A stretch of 64,000 nucleotides of DNA, from NCBI RefSeq assembly GCF_900101865.1, contig NZ_FNAH01000001.1, positions 62,001-126,000 on the forward strand, read 5' to 3'. Position numbers and translations under genes: made by a program. The stretch is from Paracoccus isoporae. GTDB lineage: Bacteria > Pseudomonadota > Alphaproteobacteria > Rhodobacterales > Rhodobacteraceae. Each line of letters begins with the position of its first letter. The first letter of the stretch is position 1. Below, piece by piece: positions 1 to 9,788 of the stretch. The notes beneath the pieces were generated by a model that was given only the letters and a program-made list of their open reading frames with translations, did not search any database and was not told where the DNA came from.

Positions 1-129
1 TCAGCGGGGGCCAAACGCGGCGTGCTGACCAATATGCATATCGATCTGGACTATGCGCTGACCGATGCCGAAACCCCGTCCCATATCACCCCGGCCCATG
101 ACGGGATGGTGATCGAGGCGCAGCCGTGA
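1..129 (+). CDS. C-terminal fragment of an MBL-fold metal-dependent hydrolase
   Basis: Only the last 42 codons lie in the window, in frame 1, ending with TGA at 127-129. The fragment contains KRGVLTNMHIDLDY and later ITPAHDGMVIE. That is the typical C-terminal tail of PhnP-like metallo-beta-lactamase-fold phosphodiesterases of Rhodobacteraceae. The metal-binding HxHxDH motif lies upstream and cannot be checked. The stop codon overlaps the GTG start of the next gene by 4 bases, so the two are probably co-transcribed. The exact substrate is unknown; the assignment rests on tail similarity from memory. Confidence 0.6.
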   Translation, partial: SAGAKRGVLTNMHIDLDYALTDAETPSHITPAHDGMVIEAQP

Positions 130-1067
130 CCCAGCTTTTCGATGTCGTGCTGCCGGTATTCCTGGTGGTCGGCTTCGGCTATGCGGTAGCGTGGCGGGGA
201 TGGTTTTCGGAGTCTGCCGTCGATGGGGTGATGCGGTTTGCGCAGAACTTCGCCGTGCCGGTGCTGCTGTTCCGCTCCATCGCCACGCTGGATCTGTCGG
301 CGGATTTCGACCTGCCGATGCTGGCCGCGTTCTACGTGGGCGCGTTTGCCTCGTTCATGCTGGGCGCGTTCGGGGCGCGCCGGATCGGGCGGCCGCCGCA
401 GGACGCGGTGGCGATCGGCTTTGCCTGCCTGTTCTCGAACTCCCTGCTTCTGGGTGTGCCGATCACCGAACGCGCCTATGGCGCCGAGGCGCTTGCCGGG
501 AACTGGGCGATCATCGCGGTGCATTCGCCCCTGCTCTATACATTCGGGATCACGGTAATGGAGTTCACCCGCGCGCGGGGCGAGGATCTGTCGGTGGGCC
601 GGGTGGCGCTGCGGGCGCTGACCGGGGTGCTGCGCACGCCGCTGGTGATCGGGATCGTCTGCGGGATCGCGATGAATGTGATGCTCCAGGCCGGTCTGGT
701 GCTGCCCGGCGGGTTCTGGGCCGGGATCGAGATGATGTCGCGGGCCGCCCTGCCCTCGGCGCTGTTCGCGCTTGGCGGGATCCTCTATCGCTACCGGCCC
801 GAGGGCGACAGCCGCGCCATCGCGATCTGCTGCGTGGCGTCGCTGATCCTGCATCCATCGGTCACGTTCGGGCTGGGCCGGTTGTTCGATCTGGAACTGT
901 CATCGCTGCGTTCTGCCGTTCTGACCGCCGCGATGGCGCCGGGGGTGAACGCCTATCTCTTCGCCTCGATCTACGGTGTGGCCAAGCGCGTCGCGGCGTC
1001 TGCCGTGCTGGTTGCCACGGCGCTCTCGATCCTGTCGATCTCGGTCTGGTTGCAGATCCTGCCCTGA
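126..1067 (+). CDS. AEC (auxin efflux carrier) family transporter
   Basis: This 313-residue, very hydrophobic protein has about ten predicted membrane segments in two blocks of five, the usual AEC or malate permease layout and length. The N-terminus (MTQLFDVVLPVFLVVGFGYA) and the Asn/Pro-rich stretches such as FAVPVLLFRS and APGVNAYLFA fit the family. AEC proteins export or exchange small organic anions across the inner membrane; the substrate here cannot be read from sequence. It starts at GTG 126, overlapping the previous gene by 4 bases. Its stop is 11 bases from the end of the convergent ABC operon. Confidence 0.85.
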   Translation: MTQLFDVVLPVFLVVGFGYAVAWRGWFSESAVDGVMRFAQNFAVPVLLFRSIATLDLSADFDLPMLAAFYVGAFASFMLGAFGARRIGRPPQDAVAIGFACLFSNSLLLGVPITERAYGAEALAGNWAIIAVHSPLLYTFGITVMEFTRARGEDLSVGRVALRALTGVLRTPLVIGIVCGIAMNVMLQAGLVLPGGFWAGIEMMSRAALPSALFALGGILYRYRPEGDSRAIAICCVASLILHPSVTFGLGRLFDLELSSLRSAVLTAAMAPGVNAYLFASIYGVAKRVAASAVLVATALSILSISVWLQILP

Positions 1068-1078
1068 ATCGGTCGCGC

Positions 1079-2050
1079 TCAGCTTGGCGTGATGCCGCGA
1101 ATGCGTTCGGATCGGCGCCGCAGGATCTCCACTGTGGCCAGCAGGGCGATGGAGAACACCACCAGCAGCGTCGCCACCGCCAGAATCGCGGGGGAGAGCT
1201 GTTCGCGGATGCCGATCCACATCTGGCGCGGGATGGTCTGCTGATCGGGCCCGGCGATGAACAACACCACCACCACCTCATCGAACGAGGTGACGAAGGC
1301 AAACAGCGCGCCCGAGATCACGCCGGGCAGGATCAGCGGCATGGTGATGCGGAAGAAGGTCGTCCTCGGGCTGGCGCCAAGGCTGGCCGCGGCACGGTTC
1401 AGGGACTGATCGAACCCGATCAGCGTGGCGGTGACGGTGATGATGACAAAGGGCACACCCAGCGTGGCATGCGCCAGGATCACCCCCAGATGGGTATTGG
1501 CCAGGCAGCCCCGGTTGGACAAGATCGGCGAGAATGCCTGTTGCAGCCAGGACCCCTCCGGCAGGCAGGCGGAGGAGTAGAAGAAGAACAGCCCCGTCGC
1601 GGTGATGATGAGCGGCACGATCATCGGCGAGATCAGCGTCGCCATGATGAGGCGGCGGAACGGCATCTCCGGCCGCGACAGCCCCAACGCTGCAAGCGTC
1701 CCCAGCACTGTCGCGAGCGCGGTGGACAGGATGCCGATCAGCACCGAGTTCTTCGCCGCGTTCACCCATTTCGCATTTGCCCACATATCCGCGAACCAGT
1801 TCGCATCGCGGGGCGCGTCCGGGCTGGCCATGCCGAAGGTGGCGAGCGTGTCATACCACTGCATCGAGTAGCCCGCCGGATCGAAGGACAGCATCTCGCG
1901 GGTGAAGGTGAAGAACCGTGCGGCGTTGAAGCTGAGCGGGATGATGACGAGGATCGGCGCGATCAGGAAAATAAAGATCAGCGCGCAGATCACCAGATAG
2001 CTCCGGTGCCAGATCCGTTCCAGCGGTGAGGCGTAGGAAGGCAGGGCCAT
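1079..2050 (-). CDS. ABC transporter permease, PotC-like (polyamine-type importer)
   Basis: This 323-residue inner-membrane permease has about six membrane segments. The cytoplasmic EAA-type loop at about 219-243 (AASLGASPRTTFFRITMPL) docks to the ATPase. Between two central membrane segments, residues about 158-188 form an extra non-cytoplasmic loop with two cysteines (C162 and C182); their spacing would allow a disulfide. It is the last gene of a four-gene minus-strand operon (ATPase, binding protein, permease, permease), 3 bases after the preceding permease. The family imports putrescine, spermidine or related cations, but the true substrate is not proven by sequence. Confidence 0.9.
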   Translation of the reverse strand: MALPSYASPLERIWHRSYLVICALIFIFLIAPILVIIPLSFNAARFFTFTREMLSFDPAGYSMQWYDTLATFGMASPDAPRDANWFADMWANAKWVNAAKNSVLIGILSTALATVLGTLAALGLSRPEMPFRRLIMATLISPMIVPLIITATGLFFFYSSACLPEGSWLQQAFSPILSNRGCLANTHLGVILAHATLGVPFVIITVTATLIGFDQSLNRAAASLGASPRTTFFRITMPLILPGVISGALFAFVTSFDEVVVVLFIAGPDQQTIPRQMWIGIREQLSPAILAVATLLVVFSIALLATVEILRRRSERIRGITPS

Positions 2051-2053
2051 GAT

Positions 2054-3352
2054 CTATCCCAGTTTCAGATTGTCGATGCCGACCAGACGGTCATAGACCC
2101 AGTAAAGGATCAGCACGCCCGCCAGCAGGATCGCCGCAAGCGCCGCCGCCATCGACCAGTTCAGCGTCCCGGTCATGTGCTCGGCAATCATGTTGGAGAT
2201 GAGCTGACCCGAAGAGCCGCCGACAAGCGCGGGCGTGATGTAATACCCGACCGCGAGGATGAAGACGAGCAGCGCCCCCGCCCCCAGCCCCGGCAGGGTC
2301 TGCGGGAAATAGACCCGGCGGAACGCCGTCCAGCTTGTCGCGCCGAGCGAGCGGGCGGCGCGGACATAGGCCGGGTTGATCGTGCGCATCACCGAATAGA
2401 GCGGCAGGATCATGAAGGGCAGCAGGATATGCGTCATCGCGATGATCGTGCCGGCCTGATTGTACATCATCGCCAGCCGCCCGCCATCGTCGATCACGCC
2501 CAGCCAGACCAGCAGGTCATTCACCACGCCCTGCTGCTGGAGCAGCACCATCCAGGAACTCGTCCGCACCAGAAGCGAGGTCCAGAAGGGCAGCAGCACC
2601 AGGATCATCAGCAGGTTGGATTTCCGCATCGGCAGCGTCGCCAGAAGATGGGCGACCGGAAAGCCCAGCAGAAAGGTCAGCGCCGTAATCAGCCCCGACA
2701 GCCACAGCGTGCGCAGAAACAGCATGACATAGACCTGCCGATGCTCCGCAACCATCGTGACATTGCCGTCTATGTCGCGCGTCCGGTCAACTGAGGCCAG
2801 ATAGAACCCGTCCGTGTAAGGCGTCGAGGCCCCGCGCATCGCCGCCCAGATCTCGGCATCGCCCCATTCCGCGTCGATCTCCAGCAGTGCCGCCTGGTAG
2901 GGCGGTTCGATCCCGCGCCGGACCTGCCTCCCGGTCGAGGTGAAGAGCGAGCGCGTGCCGGGCACGTCGTAATTGATGCGTGTGCCGACCGTGCCGATGC
3001 TGCGCGCCTCGGACGCGGCCAGAAGATCGGCGGCAAGCGCGGTGAATGCCGCCTCGTCTGGCGCGGTGCCGGGTTCGGTGACAGCGAACCAGGCCGAGAT
3101 CTCGGGCATGTTGGCCGAAAACCCGTCATTATGGACCGAGCGATAGAGAAGCTGGCCGATCGGGATCACGAAGGTGATGACGATGAACGCCAGCAGCGGC
3201 GCGACCAGCCAGAAGGCGCGCCGCCGCGCCGCCCGCGATGACCGCGCGAGCGCCTTCTGCAAGGGCTGGCCATCGGCCGTGGTCAGCGGGCCTTCTGAGA
3301 CGCTGCCGGCCTCGGTGACGATTACCGCATGTGGGTCGAGCGAGCTTGCCAT
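2054..3352 (-). CDS. ABC transporter permease, PotB/PotH-like, with large periplasmic insertion
   Basis: The second permease of the importer is 432 residues from the chosen ATG at 3352, preceded by GGACGG. A GTG at 3388 would add 12 residues but has no ribosome-binding site. The EAA-type motif (ARSLGATSWTAFRRVYFPQT) is in the C-terminal third. Between membrane segments 1 and 2 lies an insertion of about 130 mostly hydrophilic residues, making it longer than E. coli PotB or PotH (about 280-320). It probably faces the periplasm and may help dock the binding protein. It forms a heterodimer with the downstream permease. Confidence 0.9.
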   Translation of the reverse strand: MASSLDPHAVIVTEAGSVSEGPLTTADGQPLQKALARSSRAARRRAFWLVAPLLAFIVITFVIPIGQLLYRSVHNDGFSANMPEISAWFAVTEPGTAPDEAAFTALAADLLAASEARSIGTVGTRINYDVPGTRSLFTSTGRQVRRGIEPPYQAALLEIDAEWGDAEIWAAMRGASTPYTDGFYLASVDRTRDIDGNVTMVAEHRQVYVMLFLRTLWLSGLITALTFLLGFPVAHLLATLPMRKSNLLMILVLLPFWTSLLVRTSSWMVLLQQQGVVNDLLVWLGVIDDGGRLAMMYNQAGTIIAMTHILLPFMILPLYSVMRTINPAYVRAARSLGATSWTAFRRVYFPQTLPGLGAGALLVFILAVGYYITPALVGGSSGQLISNMIAEHMTGTLNWSMAAALAAILLAGVLILYWVYDRLVGIDNLKLG

Positions 3353-3403
3353 CGGTCCGTCCGGTCTGCCCGGCCGCGCAAACGGCACGGCCGGGCCGTT
3401 GCA

Positions 3404-4477
3404 TCAGCCTGCGAGCCAGGCGTTGAAGCGCTCGTTCAGTTCCGAATCGTAATCGACCCAGAAATCGAGATTGGAGCCGAGCGCATTGGTCATGTTTTCC
3501 TCGGAGGTCGGCAGGTTCGGGCCCATCGGCTCCTCGGTGCCCTGGATATTGCCGACCATTGCCGCGGCGGACCGGCGCGGGGGCCCGTAGCTGATGAACT
3601 CCGCCGCCCGCGCCTGGTTGGCCGGCGCGGTGGAGAAGGCGATGAATTCCAGCGCCTCGTCCATGTTCGGCGCGCCCATCGGGATCACCCAGCCTTCCAT
3701 CTCATAGATCTGGCCGTCCCAGATGATCTCGAAGGGCTGATCGTCCTGCTGCACCGCATCGAAGATCCGCCCGTTGAACGCATATGCCATCGAGACTTCG
3801 CCATCGGCCAGAAGCTGCGGCGGCTGCGCGCCGGCCTCCCACCAGACGACCTCATCCTTGATGCTGTCCAGCTTGGCGAAGGCGCGGTCCACCCCTTCGG
3901 CGGTTTCAAGCGTCGCATAGACTTCATCGGCGGGCACGCCATCGGCCATCAGCGCCAGCTCCAGGTTGAACTTCGCGCCCTTGCGCATGGTGCGCTTGCC
4001 GGGGAAGGCCTCCAGATCGAAGAAATCGGCCGGCGTGGCGGGCTTCGCGTCCTCGAATTGCGAGTCGTTATAGACCAGCACCATCGAATAGACATCGGTG
4101 GCCACGAAGCAATCCGTCACCCCGCCTTCGATATAGTCGTCGGTCGCGGCGGTCCCGTCCTCGGCCGCCTCGAGCGCGGACGCGTCGATTTCCTCCAGCA
4201 GCCCCTCGTCGCAGAGCCGCACGGCATCGGCATATTCGACCGAGGCCACGTCCGAGGTCACGTTGCCCGCCTCGACCATGGCCTTGATCGGGGTGGCGGG
4301 ATTGTCGGCATCCGAGATGTTCACGGCGGTGCCGGTCTCGGCGGTGAAGGGTTTGGCATAGGCTTCCAGATGCGAATTGCCATAGGCGCCGCCCCAGCTG
4401 AGCAGGTTCACCTCCTGCGCGGAGGCGCCGAACGCCATGCCACAAAGTGCGGTGGTCAGAATCAGGGTCTTCTTCAT
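3404..4477 (-). CDS. ABC transporter periplasmic substrate-binding protein, PotD/PotF-like
   Basis: This 357-residue protein has a clear Sec signal peptide (MKKTLILTTALCGMAFGASA) cleaved before QEVNLLSWGGAYG. The N-terminal lobe begins with the LLSWGGAYG pattern of polyamine-binding proteins, and aromatic residues expected around the ligand are present (VVWWEAG, AYAFNGR). The start at 4477 is chosen because GGGAGA precedes it and the signal peptide begins there; a longer frame to 4522 is not credible. It captures substrate in the periplasm and delivers it to the two permeases encoded downstream. Ligand inference: putrescine, spermidine or a related cation. Confidence 0.9.
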   Translation of the reverse strand: MKKTLILTTALCGMAFGASAQEVNLLSWGGAYGNSHLEAYAKPFTAETGTAVNISDADNPATPIKAMVEAGNVTSDVASVEYADAVRLCDEGLLEEIDASALEAAEDGTAATDDYIEGGVTDCFVATDVYSMVLVYNDSQFEDAKPATPADFFDLEAFPGKRTMRKGAKFNLELALMADGVPADEVYATLETAEGVDRAFAKLDSIKDEVVWWEAGAQPPQLLADGEVSMAYAFNGRIFDAVQQDDQPFEIIWDGQIYEMEGWVIPMGAPNMDEALEFIAFSTAPANQARAAEFISYGPPRRSAAAMVGNIQGTEEPMGPNLPTSEENMTNALGSNLDFWVDYDSELNERFNAWLAG

Positions 4478-4552
4478 GTGAAATCTCCCATTGGATCTGG
4501 TCGGCGCATTGGCCGTTATCATTGGACGCGGATCTGCGTCAGGCCGGTCATC

Positions 4553-5656
4553 TCAGACCGGATCGAGCGCGCGGGCATCCTGCGGATGCCAGCCAACGCG
4601 GATATGTTCGCCAGCCGAGAGTTTCGTCTGGCCAAGCGTGTTGCGGAACTTCATCACGAAATCCTCCTGCCCGGCGACCTTCAGCCGCGCGCGCAGAATG
4701 TCGCCCATATAGATGACGTCGGCCACCTCGGCGTCGATCGTATGCGCGCCTTCGGCCATCATGCCCGGCTTGAACTCCACCCGCTCGGGGCGGATCGACA
4801 CGGTGGTGGGCTGGCCGACCTCGCGGATATTCACCGCGGTCGCGTCGATGATCTCGCCATTCGACAACCGCACCGTGGCCTTGTCCCCGTCAAGGCTGGC
4901 GATGGTGCCGCCGAGCGCATTGTTCTCGCCGATGAAGCTGGCGACAAAGCTGTTCTGCGGCCGCTCATACAGTTCCGACGGGGTCGCGAGTTGCTGGATC
5001 CGGCCATCGTTAAACACGGCGATCCGATCCGACATGGTCAGCGCCTCGGACTGGTCATGGGTGACATAGACCACGGTGATCCCCAGCCGTTCATGCAGCG
5101 CCTTGATCTCGAACTGCATATGCTCGCGCAACTGCTTGTCGAGCGCGCCGAGCGGTTCATCCATCAGCACCAGCTCGGGATCGAAGACGAGCGCGCGGGC
5201 AAGCGCGATGCGCTGCTGCTGACCGCCGGAAAGCTGGGCGGGGCGGCGGGTCTCGAACCCGGCCATCTGCACCATGTCGAGCGCGCGGCGCACGCGTTCG
5301 GCGCGGTCCGATCTGGACAGCCCGCGCACCTCCAGCGGAAAGGACAGGTTCTCGCCCACCGTCATATGCGGGAACAGCGCGTAATTCTGGAACACCATGC
5401 CGATCCCGCGCTTATGCGGCGGCACCTGGTTGATGTTGCGCCCGCCCAGCCGGATCTCGCCATGGGTCGCGGTCTCGAACCCGGCCAGCATCATCAGGCA
5501 GGTGGTCTTGCCCGAGCCGGACGGCCCCAGCATGGTCAGGAATTCGCCCCGCGCGATGGTCAGGTTCAGGTCTTTGACGACGAGCACCTGCCCGTCATAG
5601 CTCTTCTGCACATGGTCGAAGACGACGAAATCGGCGTCGCGGCTCCCTGTCGTCAA
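4553..5656 (-). CDS. ABC transporter ATP-binding protein, PotA-like
   Basis: This is the ATPase of the polyamine-type importer. From a TTG start at 5656, preceded by AGGGAG, the protein is 367 residues, the usual PotA length. Walker A is GPSGSGKT (about 44-51), the Q-loop glutamine is Q90, the signature LSGGQ is at 142-146, and Walker B plus the catalytic Glu are in LVLMDEP (162-168). The C-terminal third is a TOBE-type regulatory domain. The open frame continues to 5809, but the extra 51 residues are Arg-rich and unlike the family. First gene of the operon, 75 bases before the binding-protein gene. Confidence 0.9.
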   Translation of the reverse strand: MTTGSRDADFVVFDHVQKSYDGQVLVVKDLNLTIARGEFLTMLGPSGSGKTTCLMMLAGFETATHGEIRLGGRNINQVPPHKRGIGMVFQNYALFPHMTVGENLSFPLEVRGLSRSDRAERVRRALDMVQMAGFETRRPAQLSGGQQQRIALARALVFDPELVLMDEPLGALDKQLREHMQFEIKALHERLGITVVYVTHDQSEALTMSDRIAVFNDGRIQQLATPSELYERPQNSFVASFIGENNALGGTIASLDGDKATVRLSNGEIIDATAVNIREVGQPTTVSIRPERVEFKPGMMAEGAHTIDAEVADVIYMGDILRARLKVAGQEDFVMKFRNTLGQTKLSAGEHIRVGWHPQDARALDPV

Positions 5657-5802
5657 ATCCGGCTCCCTGTCATGCGTCGTGTTTGTTCTTATCCGCTGCG
5701 GGCAGGTTAAGCGGCGCCGCGGCGGATTGGCAACAGCGATGGTGGTCATTCCGACAGCCAAGCCGTCCCTGCCATTTTCGGCGGCAATCCGACGAATCCC
5801 CC

Positions 5803-5830
5803 TTTTCAACCGCGCGTCGAGGCGTTATCT
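5803..5830 (+). promoter_or_regulatory. Candidate promoter of the tRNA-Leu gene
   Basis: TTTTCA (5803-5808) and TTATCT (5825-5830) are separated by 16 bases. The second box ends 17 bases before the mature tRNA 5' end. Assigned by eye and position only. Confidence 0.35.
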
Positions 5831-5847
5831 GCACGCGGTGTCGCGAT

Positions 5848-5934
5848 GCGGTCGTGGCGGAATTGGTAGACGCGCAGCGTTGAGGTCGCTGTTCCCTAAC
5901 CGGAGTGGAAGTTCGAGTCTTCTCGACCGCACCA
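5848..5934 (+). tRNA. tRNA-Leu (anticodon GAG)
   Basis: A complete class II tRNA with a long variable arm. The acceptor stem pairs GCGGTCG (5848-5854) with CGACCGC (5924-5930), followed by an encoded ACCA. The anticodon stem is CAGCG/CGCTG around the loop TTGAGGT, which gives anticodon GAG at 5882-5884 and reads CUC and CUU codons. The T-arm carries GTTCGAGTC. The mature 3' end lies 48 bases upstream of the lipB start, so lipB may be transcribed by read-through from the tRNA promoter. Confidence 0.97.
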
Positions 5935-5982
5935 GCGAAACCCGCGCCCGCGTGGTGCCGTTTCGCGTCTCGGAGGCGATGG

Positions 5983-6705
5983 ATGTCATCAGCTCAGCCT
6001 GCAGATCCGTTGTCTGGGACCGCCCTGACAGAGCCGGAATGGGTGATTGCGCCGGGCCTGACCCCCTATGCGGATGCCGTGGCGGAGATGGAATTGCATG
6101 TCGCGTCGATGCATGCCGGTCAGGCGGGCGAACGGATCTGGCTGGTCGAACATCCCCCGCTTTACACGGCAGGCACCTCGGCCCGCGATGCCGATCTGCT
6201 GGATGCGCGCTTTCCGGTCCACGCGGTCGGGCGCGGAGGGCAATATACCTATCACGGGCCGGGTCAGCGCGTGGTCTACATCATGCTGGATCTGAACCGG
6301 CGCGGCCGCGATGTGCGGGCCTTCGTGCAGTCTCTGGAAGCCTGGGTCATCGCCACGCTGGCCGAATTCGGCGTGCGGGGCGAGATCCGCGACGGCCGGG
6401 TCGGTGTCTGGGTCACGCGCCCCGAAAAGCCGCCCCTGCCGGACGGATCCCCGCGCGAGGACAAGATCGCCGCGATCGGGATCAAGCTGCGCCGCTGGAT
6501 TAGCTTTCACGGCATCGCCATCAATGTCGAACCGGACCTGTCGCATTACGGCGGCATCGTGCCCTGCGGCATTTCGGGCCACGGCGTCACCAGCCTTGTC
6601 GATCTGGGTCTGCCGGTCGAAATGGGTGATCTGGACAATGCGCTGAAGACACGGTTCACTGAGGTTTTCGGCCCCGCCCCCGCGACGCCGCCAGATGTGA
6701 TTTGA
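5983..6705 (+). CDS. lipB: Lipoyl(octanoyl) transferase LipB
   Basis: LipB moves octanoyl groups from acyl carrier protein to lipoyl domains of enzymes such as pyruvate dehydrogenase, the first step of lipoate synthesis. The 240-residue protein has the family core: [12 protein letters not shown] (about 84-95), the catalytic lysine in KIAAIGIK (K161) and the catalytic cysteine in [11 protein letters not shown] (C195). A short loop ([15 protein letters not shown]) before the lysine is an insertion relative to E. coli LipB. ATG 5983 is preceded by GGAGG; upstream frame extensions run into the tRNA gene. The next gene, cycA, follows after 85 bases. Confidence 0.95.
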   Translation: MSSAQPADPLSGTALTEPEWVIAPGLTPYADAVAEMELHVASMHAGQAGERIWLVEHPPLYTAGTSARDADLLDARFPVHAVGRGGQYTYHGPGQRVVYIMLDLNRRGRDVRAFVQSLEAWVIATLAEFGVRGEIRDGRVGVWVTRPEKPPLPDGSPREDKIAAIGIKLRRWISFHGIAINVEPDLSHYGGIVPCGISGHGVTSLVDLGLPVEMGDLDNALKTRFTEVFGPAPATPPDVI

Positions 6706-6790
6706 CCGCATCCGACCCGGCTGAGCAGAGTGCATCTCGGGTGGCGCAGAGACATGGATTCTTCGCCAGACGCATTGAAAGGACCAGCCA

Positions 6791-7267
6791 ATGAAGCCCA
6801 GCCACATCGCCACGCTCTCGCTCCTGGCACTCGCCAGCCCGGCCATCGCCCAAAACGGCGACCCGGCCGCCGGCGAGAAGGAGTTCAACAAGTGCAAGGC
6901 CTGCCACATGATCCAGAATCCGGCGGGCGAGGATATCGTGAAGGGCGGGCGCACCGGGCCGAACCTGTTCGGCATCGTGGGCCGCAAATTCGCCGCGCAG
7001 GAGGATTTCCGCTATGGCGAGGGGCTGATGACCCTGGCCGAGACCAATCCCGACGCGGTCTGGGACGTTCACTCGCTGGAGGCCTATGTCACCGACCCGA
7101 CCGGCTATCTGGCCGAGCATACGGGCGATGACGGCGCCCGCTCCAAGATGACCTTCAAGCTGACGCGGAATCAGGGTGATCTGGTGGCCTTCCTGCTCAG
7201 CGTCTCGCCCGACGCGCCCGAACAGCCCGCCGAAAGCGACGGCGCCCCCCGCGCGCCGGGCCAGTAG
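6791..7267 (+). CDS. cycA: Cytochrome c550 (periplasmic c-type cytochrome)
   Basis: This small periplasmic electron carrier passes electrons from the bc1 complex to terminal oxidases. The 158-residue precursor has a 20-residue signal peptide ending AIA, then the haem-binding motif CKACH (35-39) inside EFNKCKACHM. The likely axial methionine is M120 in KMTFK. Sequence and length match, from memory, Paracoccus denitrificans cytochrome c550, including an acidic and proline-rich C-terminal extension after about residue 140. AAGGA precedes the ATG. It lies 205 bases upstream of ctaD, as in P. denitrificans. Confidence 0.93.
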   Translation: MKPSHIATLSLLALASPAIAQNGDPAAGEKEFNKCKACHMIQNPAGEDIVKGGRTGPNLFGIVGRKFAAQEDFRYGEGLMTLAETNPDAVWDVHSLEAYVTDPTGYLAEHTGDDGARSKMTFKLTRNQGDLVAFLLSVSPDAPEQPAESDGAPRAPGQ

Positions 7268-7277
7268 ATGCAAGGTC

Positions 7278-7292
7278 GCGACAGAATGTCGC
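7278..7292 (-). promoter_or_regulatory. Candidate RegA/PrrA/RegR-type redox regulator box
   Basis: The 15-mer reads GCGACATTCTGTCGC on the minus strand. It fits every fixed position of the RegR-box consensus as I recall it (GNGRCRTTNNGNCGC), and it is a perfect GCGACA/TGTCGC inverted repeat with a 3-base spacer. It lies 11 bases after the cycA stop, in the cycA-ctaD gap. RegA-family regulators control respiratory genes in this group. Function here is inferred. Confidence 0.5.
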
Positions 7293-7346
7293 ATGAGTGA
7301 CATGGGCCGCCGGAGCTTCGGGCGCGGGGGCCTTGTTTTGCGGTGA

Positions 7347-7370
7347 AAAACTGCATCGGAGGTTGCAGTT
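7347..7370. promoter_or_regulatory. Inverted repeat in the ctaD upstream region
   Basis: AAACTGCA (7347-7354) and TGCAGTTT (7363-7370) form an 8-bp perfect inverted repeat with an 8-base spacer, flanked by GCGG and CCGC that extend the symmetry. It lies about 100 bases upstream of the ctaD start. It could be an operator or an RNA hairpin in the 5' leader. No known consensus is recognised. Confidence 0.4.
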
Positions 7371-7412
7371 TCCGCATCGAGTCGCATTGCCGCATCCGGC
7401 CATCAGCGATAA

Positions 7413-9146
<1,734 letters not shown>

Positions 9147-9166
9147 CGGCAGGCTCAAAGACATCA

Positions 9167-9195
9167 CGGCCCCGGAGCGATCCGGGGCCGTTTTT
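9167..9195 (+). terminator. Rho-independent terminator after ctaD
   Basis: A perfect 10-bp stem, CGGCCCCGGA and TCCGGGGCCG, with loop GCGA, is followed directly by TTTTT. It begins 20 bases after the ctaD stop. Confidence 0.93.
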
Positions 9196-9260
9196 CGTTT
9201 CGCGCAGCGCCGGACCCGGTGTCAGCGCCGCGCGTGATCTTCCGACAGAAGGAACCGCAC

Positions 9261-9770
9261 ATGCCCTATCAGTGGCAGCAGCAAGACGGGCGGCATGTGC
9301 TGCATCTCTGGCCGCATCGATCGCTGCCGCGAAAAGGGTTCGTCTGGTTCATCGGGGTGACGTCCGTGCTGCTGTCCTTCCCGCTGATCGCGGTTCTGGG
9401 CAGTGCCGTGCTGTGGGGGCTTCTGCCGTTCATGCTGGCGGCAATTGCCGGGATCTGGTGGGCCATCGGGCACAGCTATCGCAGCGGCACCACGCGCGAA
9501 TGCCTGACGCTTACGGCCGGGCGGATCATGCTCATCCGCAGCGATCCGGGGCGCGCCGACCGAACATGGTCGGCCCGACCCTACTGGATCCGCGCCACGC
9601 TGCGGCCCGGCCCGGTGGACAGCTATCTGGTGCTGACCGGCGATCACGAATCCGGGCGCGAGGTCGAACTCGGCGCGTTCCTGACGGCGGAGGAACGTCG
9701 CAAGCTGTCGGTCGAGATGAACGACGCCCTCGCCGAGATGCGGTCGCAAGGCATCACGCCGGCCAGATGA
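9261..9770 (+). CDS. DUF2244 domain-containing membrane protein
   Basis: This 169-residue protein has two closely spaced membrane segments (about 25-75), framed by a hydrophilic N-terminus and a C-terminal domain of about 90 residues. The order, the WPHRSLPRKGFVWF entry to the membrane and the REVELGAFLTAEER pattern near the end match DUF2244, a family common beside cytochrome oxidase genes in Alphaproteobacteria. Its function is unknown. ATG 9261 is preceded by AGAAGGA; an upstream ATG at 9219 adds only 14 unlikely residues. It follows the ctaD terminator, so it probably has its own promoter. Confidence 0.8.
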   Translation: MPYQWQQQDGRHVLHLWPHRSLPRKGFVWFIGVTSVLLSFPLIAVLGSAVLWGLLPFMLAAIAGIWWAIGHSYRSGTTRECLTLTAGRIMLIRSDPGRADRTWSARPYWIRATLRPGPVDSYLVLTGDHESGREVELGAFLTAEERRKLSVEMNDALAEMRSQGITPAR

Positions 9771-9788
9771 CCCCGGCGCGCCATCGCT

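Noticed and set aside
3329..5710. 793-residue plus-strand frame
   Set aside because: Antisense of the ABC binding-protein and ATPase genes; low-complexity Arg/His/Gly composition, no ribosome-binding site.
6702..6730. TTGACC-N17-GCAGAG as cycA promoter
   Set aside because: The -35 box is good but the -10 box is poor and the site overlaps the lipB stop; too weak to list.
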